From Candidatus Omnitrophota bacterium (lineage in GTDB: Bacteria > Omnitrophota > Gorgyraeia > Aquiviventales > Aquiviventaceae): a stretch of DNA of 38,711 nt. Below, in pieces: positions 21,241 through 31,083 of this stretch (position 1 is its first letter; the number at the start of each line of letters is the position of its first letter). Both the position numbers and the translations under genes were made by a program. The stretch covers positions 67,485 through 106,195 of the forward strand of contig JACQHR010000004.1 of NCBI GenBank assembly GCA_016198905.1. Reading direction: 5' to 3'. The notes under the pieces were generated by a model, which made no database searches, was not told where the DNA came from, and saw nothing but the letters and a program-made list of their open reading frames with translations.

Positions 21241-22881
21241 ATGAGCAATAATTGGATGATAAGAAAGAGCGTTTTCCTCGCTACTTACGGATGCCAGATG
21301 AATGAGCGGGACTCGGAAGAGGTCCTGGGGATGCTGACGGCGCAGGGGTATGAGATTGCCGAGCAGCCGGAAGCGGCCGATGTCATTCTGCTGAATACCT
21401 GTTCGGTGAGGCAGCATGCCGAAGACCGAGCGATGGGAAAAATGTTCGAGCTCTCGGAGCTTAAAACAGAGCGGCCGGATCTGGTGCTGGGTATCATCGG
21501 CTGCATGGCGAAGCTGCGTCAGGATAAGATGTTCAAACGGTTGCCTCGTCTTGACCTCGTAGCGGGGCCTGCTGAGTTATACGATCTGCCGTATTTGTTG
21601 GCGGAGATTCAAGAGAAGAGGCAGCACCCAGCACTAAGCACCCAGCACTCAGAAAAAACACTGGTGGTGGGGCGGCAGTTCAGGCCGCTGGATCAGAAGC
21701 CGGCGGGGGATTATCGCAAGCCGGGCGTGAGAGCGTTTGTGGCGATCATGGAAGGCTGCGACAAAGCCTGCACCTACTGCATCGTGCCCAAGACGCGCGG
21801 GCAGGAAATCTCGCGCCCAGCCGAAGAAATTATCGCCGAGATTCAGGCGCTTCATCGCGCCGGCTATCAAGACGTGACGCTGCTCGGGCAGAACGTCAAC
21901 TCGTATGGCAAGCGATTTCCCGATGGCAGCGGCTATCGGGGACCGTTGGGACGGATGCGCCTATTAGAGGAAGACCCGGACAGCCTGCTTGATTTTCCGA
22001 CATTGCTGAGAATGATTGATCGCGAGATCCAATGCGGCGCGCCCGCAGCATCCGCTCGCTCAGATGCTCGCTCCGGGCGCTCGCCTTGCAGCGAAGCGGC
22101 CACCAACTCCGCGCCCGGCAGGGGCGCGATCGAACAGGTGGCCGCTGCTCAAGAACAATTCGCTGCCGGCTCGCTGAGCTCGCAATTCGCTCGCCGGTCG
22201 CTGGGGCGCTCCGCACGTTCGCCATCGCTGCGTATCCGCTTCACCACGAGCCACCCGTTCGATGCCAACGAGCGGCTGTTTCGCGCGATGGCTGAGTGTG
22301 GCTCAGTCTGCGAGCAGCTACATCTGCCGGTGCAGTCCGGCTCCAACCGCATTCTGCGAGCGATGCGCCGCGGTTACACCGCCGAGCAGTACCTGGCCAA
22401 AATCCGGCAGCTGCGCGCGCTGATACCCGACATTAGTCTATCCACCGACATCATCGTCGGGTTCCCAGGGGAGACCGACGAGGATTTCCAGGCCACCGCC
22501 CACCTCTTAGAGGAAGTGCGCTTCGAGAACGCCTACATCTTTAAGTATTCGCCGCGTCCAGGCACCGATGCCGCTGCCAGAGAAGATGATGTGCCGCAAG
22601 AGGTCAAGGAGCAGCGCAACCAAACCCTGCTGGCCCTCAAGGGGGAGATTGAAGCCAGGTACTACCGGGCGTTTGAGGGGCAGGTGGTCGAAATTCTTAT
22701 TGAAGAGCGGGGCCGATTTGCGCGACAATGGTTCGGTCGGACCCGGGGAAACCACGGCGTCATCGTAGAAAGCTCCCGGGAGTTGTTCGGTCAGGCGATT
22801 CTAGTGCGCATCACCCGCGCGACGGCGCACACGCTGTTCGGTACGCACGAGGCTGCAGCGTCCTGCGCAGTTGCCGCATAG
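21241..22881 (+). CDS. miaB: tRNA-2-methylthio-N6-dimethylallyladenosine synthase with a large in-frame insertion
   Basis: MiaB adds the methylthio group to A37 of UNN-reading tRNAs using two [4Fe-4S] clusters. The N-terminal cysteines (YGCQMN, NTCSV, GCMAK) and the radical-SAM CDKACTYC are intact, as are the GQNVNSYG, RFTTSHP, HLPVQSGS, DIIVGFPGET and C-terminal TRAM regions. At 546 residues it is about 90 longer than usual. Two insertions explain this: 7-bp repeats encode QHPALSTQHS near residue 130, and residues about 265-328 (Ser/Arg/Ala-rich) interrupt the barrel just before RFTTSHP. The reading frame survives both. The ATG at 21256 is an alternative start. miaA follows 12 bp downstream. 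Confidence 0.93.
   Translation: MSNNWMIRKSVFLATYGCQMNERDSEEVLGMLTAQGYEIAEQPEAADVILLNTCSVRQHAEDRAMGKMFELSELKTERPDLVLGIIGCMAKLRQDKMFKRLPRLDLVAGPAELYDLPYLLAEIQEKRQHPALSTQHSEKTLVVGRQFRPLDQKPAGDYRKPGVRAFVAIMEGCDKACTYCIVPKTRGQEISRPAEEIIAEIQALHRAGYQDVTLLGQNVNSYGKRFPDGSGYRGPLGRMRLLEEDPDSLLDFPTLLRMIDREIQCGAPAASARSDARSGRSPCSEAATNSAPGRGAIEQVAAAQEQFAAGSLSSQFARRSLGRSARSPSLRIRFTTSHPFDANERLFRAMAECGSVCEQLHLPVQSGSNRILRAMRRGYTAEQYLAKIRQLRALIPDISLSTDIIVGFPGETDEDFQATAHLLEEVRFENAYIFKYSPRPGTDAAAREDDVPQEVKEQRNQTLLALKGEIEARYYRAFEGQVVEILIEERGRFARQWFGRTRGNHGVIVESSRELFGQAILVRITRATAHTLFGTHEAAASCAVAA
21623..21650 (+). repeat. Heptad repeat A (four units) inside miaB
   Basis: Four exact-phase 7-bp units, AGCACCC, AGCACTA, AGCACCC, AGCACTC, then AGAAAA. 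In frame they add a short polar peptide in the linker between the MiaB N-terminal and radical-SAM domains. Unit style matches the elements in the heat-shock operon. Confidence 0.7.
22088..22170. repeat. Palindromic core of the in-frame miaB insertion
   Basis: AGCGGCCACC (22095-22104) pairs perfectly with GGTGGCCGCT (22137-22146). Within the loop CGCGCCC and GGGCGCG pair again. Outside, GCAGCGAA has its complement TTCGCTGC after a 12-13 nt bulge. The whole insertion (about 22033-22224) is richer in CGCTCGC-type words than the flanking gene. Confidence 0.6.
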
Positions 22882-22893
22882 CCCGAGCGGAGT

Positions 22894-23844
22894 ATGCAGC
22901 GCGTTATCGCTCTCGTCGGACCAACCGCCGTTGGCAAATCGGCCATTGCGGTGGAGCTTGCCCAGGCGCTGGGAGCCGAAATCGTCTCCTGCGACTCGAT
23001 GCAAGTCTACCGCCAGATGCCGATCCTCTCGCAAGCTCCCACGCACGCCCAGCGCGTCCAGATTCAGCACCACCTCATTGACTGCATCGAGCCTACGTCC
23101 ATGTGCAGCGCCGGCCAGTACCACAAGATGACCGTCCCAATCATTCAACACATCCTGTCGCACGGTAAGCGCGTGCTCATCGTCGGCGGCACCGGACTGT
23201 ACTTGAAGGCGCTGACGCAAGGCCTCTGCGATGCGCCGCCGGCGGACGTGCGCATCCGCGAGCAGCTCTGGAGCGAATGCCAGGGTGTGGGCAGCAAGCA
23301 GCTCTATAACCGGCTGCTGGGTGTGGATTCGCTTGCCGCTTCGCGCATCCATCCCAACGACGCGCGGCGCATCATCCGCGCGCTGGAAGTCTACGCGCTC
23401 ACCGGCAAGCCGATCTCGAGCTGGTGGCGGCAGGCGAGCGCCGAGCTCTTGCCGGGCCACGTGACCGTGATTGGGATCGATCGCGATCGTGACGAGCTGT
23501 ACGCCCGAATCGATGAGCGACTGCTCCATATGATTTACGAGCAGGGCGTCATCAATGAGGTGCGCAATTTGCTGAAGCTGCCGCTGTCGCGGACGGTGCG
23601 GCAGGTCCATGGGCTCGCCGATATCGAAGCGTATCTCAGTGGTCGCGTGAGCTTGAAGGATACGATTCAGGCGTGGCAGCAGCGGGTGCGCAACTACGCC
23701 AAACGACAACTCACGTGGTTTCGGCAAACCCCCAACATCCACTGGCGGCTGATCCCAGCGGAGGAGCACGCATGGGAGACTGCCGAACACTTGCTCGACA
23801 TCATCCGCCACGCGAGCCTGCAAACCGTCGAAGCGCGCAGTTAG
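22894..23844 (+). CDS. miaA: tRNA dimethylallyltransferase
   Basis: This 316-residue enzyme transfers dimethylallyl from DMAPP to N6 of A37, making the substrate for MiaB, whose gene is directly upstream. The P-loop GPTAVGKS (about 9-16), the substrate-binding DSMQVYRQM, GGTGLYLKAL and the C-terminal RNYAKRQLTWFR are all present. Length is normal for the family. The pairing of both A37 modification genes in one unit is functional and common. Confidence 0.95.
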   Translation: MQRVIALVGPTAVGKSAIAVELAQALGAEIVSCDSMQVYRQMPILSQAPTHAQRVQIQHHLIDCIEPTSMCSAGQYHKMTVPIIQHILSHGKRVLIVGGTGLYLKALTQGLCDAPPADVRIREQLWSECQGVGSKQLYNRLLGVDSLAASRIHPNDARRIIRALEVYALTGKPISSWWRQASAELLPGHVTVIGIDRDRDELYARIDERLLHMIYEQGVINEVRNLLKLPLSRTVRQVHGLADIEAYLSGRVSLKDTIQAWQQRVRNYAKRQLTWFRQTPNIHWRLIPAEEHAWETAEHLLDIIRHASLQTVEARS

Positions 23845-23900
23845 CTGACCCCCCCATCGCCTTCTGTCTCTCGATCCGCTATCTGATCTGAACCTCCAGC

Positions 23901-25172
23901 ATGTCGACTGAACGAGCCATCTTAGTCACGGTTCAATTGGATCCGCGCTTCTCCAAAGGCAGCGCGTCGTGGTCATTGGAGGATGAGGCGCAAGAACTCA
24001 AAGAGTTGGCAACGTCATCCGGATGCCGCATCGTCGGCGAAGTCCTCGCGCGAAGGCATCAGCCGATGGCGGGCACATTCCTAGGCAGCGGCAAGCTCGA
24101 GGAGATCGCGCAGACGGTCGCACAGTTGCAAGGGCAGGTCGTGGTCTTTAATCAGGAGCTCTCGCCGGCGCAGCAACGCAACATCGAAGAGGCGTTGCGC
24201 GTGAAGACGATCGACCGCACGCAGCTCATTCTCGATATCTTCGCGCAGCGTGCGAAGTCGCAGGAAGGGAAGATCCAAGTTGAATTGGCCCAGCTGCAGT
24301 ATCTGCTGCCGCGCTTGGTGGGCAAGGGCATCATGCTCTCGCGGTTGGGCGGTGGCATCGGCACGCGAGGCCCTGGGGAGCAGAAGCTCGAGCTCGACCG
24401 GCGGCGCATTCGCGCGCGCATCGGCCGTTTGAGCGATGAGCTCGAGAAGCTCGGCCGCCGCCGCCAAGCGATCCGCCAGCGTCGTCGAGAAACCGAGGTG
24501 CCGGTCGTAGCCCTTGTGGGCTACACCAACGCCGGCAAAACCACGCTGCTCAATCGTCTGACCGGTGCGGTGGGCGCCGCGCAGAATCAACTGTTTACAA
24601 CTCTTGATCCGCTCGCTCGACGCCTGCGCCTGCCAAACGGCGAAACGATTGTCCTCACCGATACCGTGGGATTTCTCCATCATCTGCCGCATGGGCTCAT
24701 CGAAGCCTTCAAGGCGACGCTGGAAGAAGCGCGCGACGCGGATCTGTTGCTCCACGTGCTCGATGCCAGCCACCCGATGCTCTCTGAGCACGCCAAGGCG
24801 GTCGATGATGTCCTCAAAGAGTTAAAGCTGCGCGACAAGCCCAATGTCGTCATCCTCAATAAACGCGATCAGCTGACGGATGCGCTGCAGCTGGCCGCCC
24901 TGGAGCGGGCGTATGATCCTGCCGTGGCGATCTCGGCGAAGACCGGGGAAGGAACCGATCGACTGCTGACCGTCATCGGCGCCCAACTCGACCTCCTGCT
25001 GGTTGAACCCACGCGTCTTCGTATGCCCGCCGAGCGCGCCGACCTCGTGGCGAGCATCTACCAATCAGGGCAGGTGCTCCAGCGCCGAGACATTGACGGC
25101 ATGACGGAGCTGGTGGCCCGGCTGCCAAGCAAGCTCAAATCCGACCTCTCCGGCTACACAATTCCCGCTTGA
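23901..25172 (+). CDS. hflX: HflX GTPase, ribosome-associated
   Basis: This 423-residue protein has an N-terminal HflX domain (about 1-110), the glycine-rich GGGIGTRGPGEQKLELDRRRIR hinge (about 150-172) and a G domain with GYTNAGKTTLLNRL (P-loop, about 208-221), DTVGF (G3) and NKRDQ (G4). HflX splits or rescues stalled 70S ribosomes under heat and antibiotic stress. It follows miaA by 56 bp. Its stop codon (25170-25172) lies inside the -35 box of the next promoter, so hrcA has its own start of transcription. Confidence 0.95.
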   Translation: MSTERAILVTVQLDPRFSKGSASWSLEDEAQELKELATSSGCRIVGEVLARRHQPMAGTFLGSGKLEEIAQTVAQLQGQVVVFNQELSPAQQRNIEEALRVKTIDRTQLILDIFAQRAKSQEGKIQVELAQLQYLLPRLVGKGIMLSRLGGGIGTRGPGEQKLELDRRRIRARIGRLSDELEKLGRRRQAIRQRRRETEVPVVALVGYTNAGKTTLLNRLTGAVGAAQNQLFTTLDPLARRLRLPNGETIVLTDTVGFLHHLPHGLIEAFKATLEEARDADLLLHVLDASHPMLSEHAKAVDDVLKELKLRDKPNVVILNKRDQLTDALQLAALERAYDPAVAISAKTGEGTDRLLTVIGAQLDLLLVEPTRLRMPAERADLVASIYQSGQVLQRRDIDGMTELVARLPSKLKSDLSGYTIPA

Positions 25173-25197
25173 CAAGTCCAGGCGTTTCGCATAGACT
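25169..25197 (+). promoter_or_regulatory. Sigma-70 promoter of the hrcA-grpE-dnaK operon
   Basis: TTGACA (25169-25174) and TAGACT (25192-25197) are separated by exactly 17 bp. The start would be near 25204, inside the CIRCE element. The -35 overlaps the hflX stop. Confidence 0.8.
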
Positions 25198-25201
25198 TGC
25201 G

Positions 25202-25228
25202 TTAGCACTCAACTATACAGAGTGCTAA
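25202..25228. promoter_or_regulatory. CIRCE operator
   Basis: TTAGCACTC, nine bases, GAGTGCTAA: a perfect match to the CIRCE consensus, the site of the HrcA repressor, whose gene begins 13 bp downstream. It covers the predicted start of transcription, so HrcA bound here would block the operon and its own gene. Confidence 0.97.
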
Positions 25229-25241
25229 CTCAGGATCTCAA

Positions 25242-26291
25242 ATGAACGTAAGTGACCTAGAACAAAGAAGAAACAAGATCCTTGGGCTCATCATCGAGGC
25301 GTACGTCGTCACCGCCTCGCCGGTGGGTTCGGAGTACGTGGCGAAGAAGCTGCGCTCAAGTCTCAGTTCCGCCACGATCCGCAATATCATGGTCGATCTG
25401 GAAGAGGCGGGGTTCTTGCATCAGCCGCACACGTCGGCCGGGCGCGTGCCCACCGATCGCGGCTACCGCTATTACGTGGATGCGGTGATGGATCCTCGGC
25501 ATCTTGGGCCGGAGCAGATGCGCCAGATGGAGCTGATGCTTCAGCCAACCGAGCTTGATGTGGACCAGTTGCTTGAGCGCGCCGGGGCGGCACTCTCCGA
25601 GCTGACGCAACAGGCGGCGTTTGTGGTGGCTCCGACCGTCAAGCAGAGCACCGTCAAGCAGATCGAGCTGGTGCCGCTGAGCGTGCGGCGCATCCTCTGC
25701 GTGTTGATCGCGAACGAAGAGATGATCGCCTCGCACGTCGTGGAGATTCAAGAGCCGATGACGAAAGACGAAGCCACGGCGCTGGCGCGGTTCATCAATA
25801 CGGAGATGGCGGGGCTGTCCTTCGGCGATCTGCTCGACTCGCTGGAGCGGCGCATGCTGGCCCAGAACGATTCGTTTTATCATCTCGTGAAGCGGTCATT
25901 GAATATTCTGCAGCACGCGCTCTCCACGGAGCCGAACGAGCGGCTGTTCGTGGAAGGTATGAACTACGTGGTGGCCCAACCGGAATTTCGCCGCGACTCG
26001 CGCAAAGCGCACACGCTGCTCAAGAGCCTGGACGAGGAGCACGAATTGCTCGCGCGCCTCCATCACGATCTCGGCGTGGGCGGGGTGCGGATGCGCATCG
26101 GCCGCGAGATTCAGATGCCGGGGCTTGAGGAGTGCAGTTACGTGACGACCCCGTTTGCCATCGGCGAGGACATGGTCGGCGGTGTGGGCGTCCTCGGGCC
26201 TAAGCGCATGGATTATCCGCATATTCGGTCCTGTGTCGAGGGGATGGCGCGCTGCATTACCGAGTTGCTGACGCGATGGGAAGGCAATTGA
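25242..26291 (+). CDS. hrcA: Heat-inducible transcription repressor HrcA
   Basis: This is a 349-residue repressor. The N-terminal winged helix (about 1-75) has the family segment SSATIRNIMVDLEEAGFLHQPHTSAGRVPTDRGYRYYVD with the expected AGRVPT. GAF-like and insertion domains follow, ending with GPKRMDYPHIRSCVE. HrcA needs GroEL to bind CIRCE; stress removes it. It is first in the operon and autoregulated through the CIRCE just upstream. AGGATC precedes the ATG by 6 nt. grpE begins 4 bp after the stop. Confidence 0.97.
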   Translation: MNVSDLEQRRNKILGLIIEAYVVTASPVGSEYVAKKLRSSLSSATIRNIMVDLEEAGFLHQPHTSAGRVPTDRGYRYYVDAVMDPRHLGPEQMRQMELMLQPTELDVDQLLERAGAALSELTQQAAFVVAPTVKQSTVKQIELVPLSVRRILCVLIANEEMIASHVVEIQEPMTKDEATALARFINTEMAGLSFGDLLDSLERRMLAQNDSFYHLVKRSLNILQHALSTEPNERLFVEGMNYVVAQPEFRRDSRKAHTLLKSLDEEHELLARLHHDLGVGGVRMRIGREIQMPGLEECSYVTTPFAIGEDMVGGVGVLGPKRMDYPHIRSCVEGMARCITELLTRWEGN

Positions 26292-26294
26292 GCG

Positions 26295-26960
26295 ATGCAC
26301 GAGAAGCCAAAGCCGGAACGTCACACCTCGACGAACGCTCAGCCTAAAGATGGGGAACATCAGGCATCGCGTCCATCAGGCGCGCCTGGGGCGGATGAGG
26401 CGCAGCGGCTGCGCGAAGAAGCTCAGCAGGCGAAGGATCAATACCTGCGCACGCTGGCCGACGTTGAGAATACGCGCAAGCGGTTTCAGCGCGAGAAGGA
26501 AGAGTTTGTGAAGTTCGCCGCGGAATCGATGGTGCGGGAGTTGCTGCCCATCGTGGACAGTTTGGATCAAGCGCTGGTGGCGGTCGATAAACAATCCGAT
26601 CCGCAGGCGATCATCAAAGGCGTGCACTTGATCTATCGGCAGCTGCTCGGCCTCTTGGATAAAGAAGGGGTCAAGCGCATCCCGACGGTGGGCGAGCCAT
26701 TTGATCCGCACAAGCATGAAGCGGTGGCCCAAATCGAGTGTACGGATGGCACGTCGGATGACACGATCGTCGAAGAAGTGCAAGTGGGCTATACCATGAA
26801 TGGGAAAGTGGTTCGGCCGGCGATGGTGAAAGTCGCGAAGAAAGCACACAGCACACAGCAGACAGCACAAAGTAGTGACCAGACATCAGACACCAGACCT
26901 CAGATATCAGGTGGAAAAAATGAGCAGACCGATTCATCCGCGTCAGGTGGTGAGGCTTGA
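26295..26960 (+). CDS. grpE: Nucleotide exchange factor GrpE with heptad-encoded C-terminal tail
   Basis: This 221-residue protein has a long N-terminal coiled coil (about 30-85), a four-helix segment (VRELLPIVDSLDQAL) and the C-terminal beta-wing (GVKRIPTVGEPFDPHKHEAVAQIE...EVQVGYTMNGKVVRPAMVKVAKK). GrpE releases ADP from DnaK. The last 38 residues (from AHSTQQTAQ) lie beyond the normal family end and are encoded by 7-bp-phased repeats (26843-26911), giving a Ser/Thr/Gln-rich disordered tail. The core should not be affected. Confidence 0.95.
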   Translation: MHEKPKPERHTSTNAQPKDGEHQASRPSGAPGADEAQRLREEAQQAKDQYLRTLADVENTRKRFQREKEEFVKFAAESMVRELLPIVDSLDQALVAVDKQSDPQAIIKGVHLIYRQLLGLLDKEGVKRIPTVGEPFDPHKHEAVAQIECTDGTSDDTIVEEVQVGYTMNGKVVRPAMVKVAKKAHSTQQTAQSSDQTSDTRPQISGGKNEQTDSSASGGEA

Positions 26961-27017
26961 ACTGATGTCTGACGTCTGTAGTCTGATGTCTAACGTCTGT
27001 AGTTTAAAGTCTGAACG
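26843..27017 (+). repeat. Heptad repeat element B, across the grpE end and the grpE-dnaK gap
   Basis: The left arm (26843-26911) runs in 7-bp steps such as AGCACAC, AGCAGAC, AGCACAA, then ACCAGAC, ATCAGAC, CTCAGAT. The right arm (26964-27012) runs GATGTCT, GACGTCT, GTAGTCT, GATGTCT, AACGTCT, GTAGTTT, AAAGTCT and ends GAACG. Units of the two arms are near-complements, so a long imperfect hairpin in heptad register can form just before the dnaK ribosome site. Confidence 0.8.
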
Positions 27018-27036
27018 ATAGAGTGAGGAGGACACA

Positions 27037-28911
<1,875 letters not shown>

Positions 28912-28920
28912 GCAACCGGC

Positions 28921-28989
28921 AGAAAGCACAAAGCAGAAAGCACACAGGAAGTTCGCGATCTTGTGCTTTGTGCTTTGTGCTGTGTGCTG
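28921..28989 (+). repeat. Heptad repeat element D: hairpin after dnaK
   Basis: The left arm (28921-28948) has AGCACAA, AGCAGAA, AGCACAC; the right arm (28961-28989) has TTGTGCT three times, then GTGTGCT. The arms pair over about 20 bp with one mismatch, around a 12-nt loop. It begins 9 bp after the dnaK stop and has no T-run. Confidence 0.85.
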
Positions 28990-29026
28990 AAGTTGTGTGG
29001 AGCGTCGCTCTAACCATGGGGGTGGG

Positions 29027-29446
29027 ATGAACACGAAGCGGCGGGTGTTGGCGATTTTGGGAGCGTTCATCGCGATTGTCGCGGTGGATTTCATGACGCA
29101 CGACGTGCTGCTCAGCGATTTCTACAACGCGCACCCGACGTGGTGGCTGCCTCCTGCGGTCATGCAGGCTCGGATGCCGTTCATGTTCGCCAGCCAAATG
29201 GTGTTGGCGATCCTGCTGACGGTCATTTATGCCAAAGGGTATGAATCGAAAAAGAAAGAGGGAATCGGCCAGGGCGTGCGATTCGGCGTGCTGATGGGCG
29301 TGCTCCTTCACTTGCCCAAGCAGCTGATGTTGTACTTCGTCTACCCCTACCCGGTTTCGGTGTTGATCGTCTGGGGGTTGGGCGGATTGCTTCAGACGGT
29401 GCTCGCCGGCGCCGCCATCGGCGCGATCTATAAGAAAAAAGATTGA
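29027..29446 (+). CDS. Small integral membrane protein inside the heat-shock operon
   Basis: This 139-residue protein starts at the ATG at 29027 (MNTKRRVLA), with a G-rich ribosome site just upstream. Four membrane segments lie at about 7-24, 45-65, 80-100 and 108-130, with a basic KKK end. The layout recalls DUF1761-like proteins, but I cannot confirm the family. It is an odd guest between dnaK and dnaJ, bracketed on both sides by heptad-repeat hairpins (28921-28989 and 29452-29545), so it may have been inserted between them or moved with them. Confidence 0.7.
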   Translation: MNTKRRVLAILGAFIAIVAVDFMTHDVLLSDFYNAHPTWWLPPAVMQARMPFMFASQMVLAILLTVIYAKGYESKKKEGIGQGVRFGVLMGVLLHLPKQLMLYFVYPYPVSVLIVWGLGGLLQTVLAGAAIGAIYKKKD

Positions 29447-29451
29447 GGACT

Positions 29452-29545
29452 AGACAGCAGACAACAGACCTCAGACTACAGGAAACACAACCACACGTCC
29501 CGTGTTTTACCTGAGGTCTGATGTCTGTTGTCTGACGTCTGAACG
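29452..29545 (+). repeat. Heptad repeat element E: hairpin before dnaJ
   Basis: The left arm AGACAGC, AGACAAC, AGACCTC, AGACTAC, AGG (29452-29482) faces CCT, GAGGTCT, GATGTCT, GTTGTCT, GACGTCT, GAACG (29510-29545). Most units pair in register with one mismatch each; AGACAAC with GTTGTCT is perfect. AAACAC and GTGTTT extend the stem inward. The dnaJ ATG is 3 bp after the element, so the hairpin would cover its ribosome site. Confidence 0.85.
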
Positions 29546-29547
29546 AG

Positions 29548-30690
29548 ATGCCGACCACAAAGCGTGATTATTACGAAATTTTAGGAATCCAGAAGTCGGC
29601 CACGACGGACGACATCAAGCGCGCCTACCGCGCGCTGGCGATGAAGCATCACCCGGATCGGGTGGAGGCGTCGCAGAAGAAGGATGCCGAGGAAAAGTTC
29701 AAGGAAATCTCCGAGGCCTACGCCGTGCTCTCCGATGCGCAGAAGCGCTCGGTCTACGATCAGTACGGCCACGCCGGCTTCGATCAGCGCTACTCCACCG
29801 AAGACATTTTCCGGGGTGCGGATTTCTCGAGCATCTTTCAAGATTTGGGTGTGGGCGGCTCCATCTTTGAGGATCTCTTCGGCGGTGGTGGATTCGACAT
29901 CTTTGGGGGCGGCGGAGGCGGGCGTCGCGGCAGCCGCGGCAGCGATCTCGAGATGGAACTGCCGCTGACGTTCGAAGAAGCGGCCAAGGGGATCACAAAG
30001 ACGGTGACCGTGCCGCGCCGCGAGCTCTGCACCGAATGCCGGGGCGAAGGCGGTGAGCGCGCGACGTGCTCGACCTGCCACGGCACGGGACAGATTCGTC
30101 AATCAGCGGGATTCATGGTGATCGCGCGCACGTGCCATCGCTGCGGCGGGCAGGGCAGCGCGGTGAAGAAAGCCTGCCCCAAGTGCCGCGGCGAAGGGCG
30201 CGTGGCGGTGGAGCGCAAGCTGCAAGTGACCGTGCCGCCCGGCGTCGAATCGGGGATGCGGTTGCGACTCTCCGGTGAAGGGGAAGCCGGCACACGGGGA
30301 CGCGGCGATTTGTACGTGCATCTGACCGTAAGCCCCCATCCGGTTTTTAAGCGCGAGGGACCGCACCTGCTCGTGGAGTATCCCGTGGATATCGCGCAGG
30401 CGACGCTGGGCGCCGAGGTCGAGGTGCCCACCATGAACGGGCGCGTCTCGATGAAGATTCCGGCGGGCACGCAGAGCGGGACCGTGTTTCGCGTGCGCGG
30501 CAAAGGGCTCGCCGATGTCAACGGGCGCGGCACCGGCGATCTGCTGGTGCGCGTCTCGCTGGAGACGCCCACGAACCTCAGCGGCAGTCAGCGCAAGCTG
30601 GTCGAGGAATTGGCCAGAAGCCTTGGCGAGCAAGCGCATCCCTCCCGTCGATCATTCCTTGAAAGAGTGAAGGGGCTCTTGAAAAAATGA
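29548..30690 (+). CDS. dnaJ: Chaperone DnaJ (Hsp40)
   Basis: This 380-residue type I Hsp40 has a J domain (about 3-70) with HPD in AMKHHPDR, a Gly/Phe-rich linker (GGGGFDIFGGGGGGRRG), four zinc-finger repeats (CTECRGEG, CSTCHGTG, CHRCGGQG, CPKCRGEG) and C-terminal peptide-binding domains. It delivers substrates to DnaK and stimulates its ATPase. The ATG sits at the very end of a heptad hairpin with no separate Shine-Dalgarno, so its translation may be controlled by that structure. Confidence 0.97.
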   Translation: MPTTKRDYYEILGIQKSATTDDIKRAYRALAMKHHPDRVEASQKKDAEEKFKEISEAYAVLSDAQKRSVYDQYGHAGFDQRYSTEDIFRGADFSSIFQDLGVGGSIFEDLFGGGGFDIFGGGGGGRRGSRGSDLEMELPLTFEEAAKGITKTVTVPRRELCTECRGEGGERATCSTCHGTGQIRQSAGFMVIARTCHRCGGQGSAVKKACPKCRGEGRVAVERKLQVTVPPGVESGMRLRLSGEGEAGTRGRGDLYVHLTVSPHPVFKREGPHLLVEYPVDIAQATLGAEVEVPTMNGRVSMKIPAGTQSGTVFRVRGKGLADVNGRGTGDLLVRVSLETPTNLSGSQRKLVEELARSLGEQAHPSRRSFLERVKGLLKK

Positions 30691-30704
30691 GAGCTCTGAT
30701 GTTT

Positions 30705-30785
30705 GGGGTAAGGGGCGGGAGACGAGGGGCAGGCGTGTTCAACACATCTCCGTACCCCACGCCCCCTGTCTCTTGCCCCGCGTCC
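30705..30785 (+). repeat. Heptad repeat element F: GC-rich hairpin after dnaJ
   Basis: The left arm GGGGTAA, GGGGCGG, GAGACGA, GGGGCAG (30705-30732) faces a right arm of about 30753-30785 with TACCCC, ACGCCCC, CTGTCTC, TTGCCCC words. GTGTTCAACAC closes the apex. The spacing is again 7 bp, but the word set differs from elements A-E. It may end the chaperone transcript, though no T-run follows. Confidence 0.7.
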
Positions 30786-30813
30786 AAGTTGCAAATGTCG
30801 ATGGGGGACGCGA

Positions 30814-31083
30814 ATGCCGACGTATGAGTATCGATGTCAAAAGTGCAAGAAGTCCCATGAAGCCTTTCAGTCGATCACGGCCAAGCCGCTGACGACATGC
30901 CCCCAGAAGAAGTGCGGCGGACGGCTCAAGCGATTGCTCGGCAGGGGGTCTGGCTTCATCTTTAAGGGGAGCGGCTTTTATATCACCGACTACCGTAGCA
31001 AAAAGTATCAGGATGCGAAAAAGAAAGACCAGCCTACCTCAAGCTCGTCTGGTTCCTCCTCTGGTGACAAAACTAAGACGTAG
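30814..31083 (+). CDS. FmdB-family zinc-ribbon protein
   Basis: This 89-residue protein starts MPTYEYRCQKCKKSHEAFQSI with the first CXXC (residues 8-11) and has a second pair CPQKKC near 30-35, then the family segment RLLGRGSGFIFKGSGFYITDYRS. The tail is Ser-rich and basic. FmdB relatives are common small proteins first linked to formamidase regulation; the real role is unsettled. GGGGGA precedes the ATG. The last 71 bp may overlap the VanZ-like gene. Confidence 0.9.
   Translation: MPTYEYRCQKCKKSHEAFQSITAKPLTTCPQKKCGGRLKRLLGRGSGFIFKGSGFYITDYRSKKYQDAKKKDQPTSSSSGSSSGDKTKT

Noticed and set aside
22033-22224. An intein in MiaB
   Set aside because: About 64 residues is far too short and no splice-junction Cys/Ser and His-Asn motifs are present.
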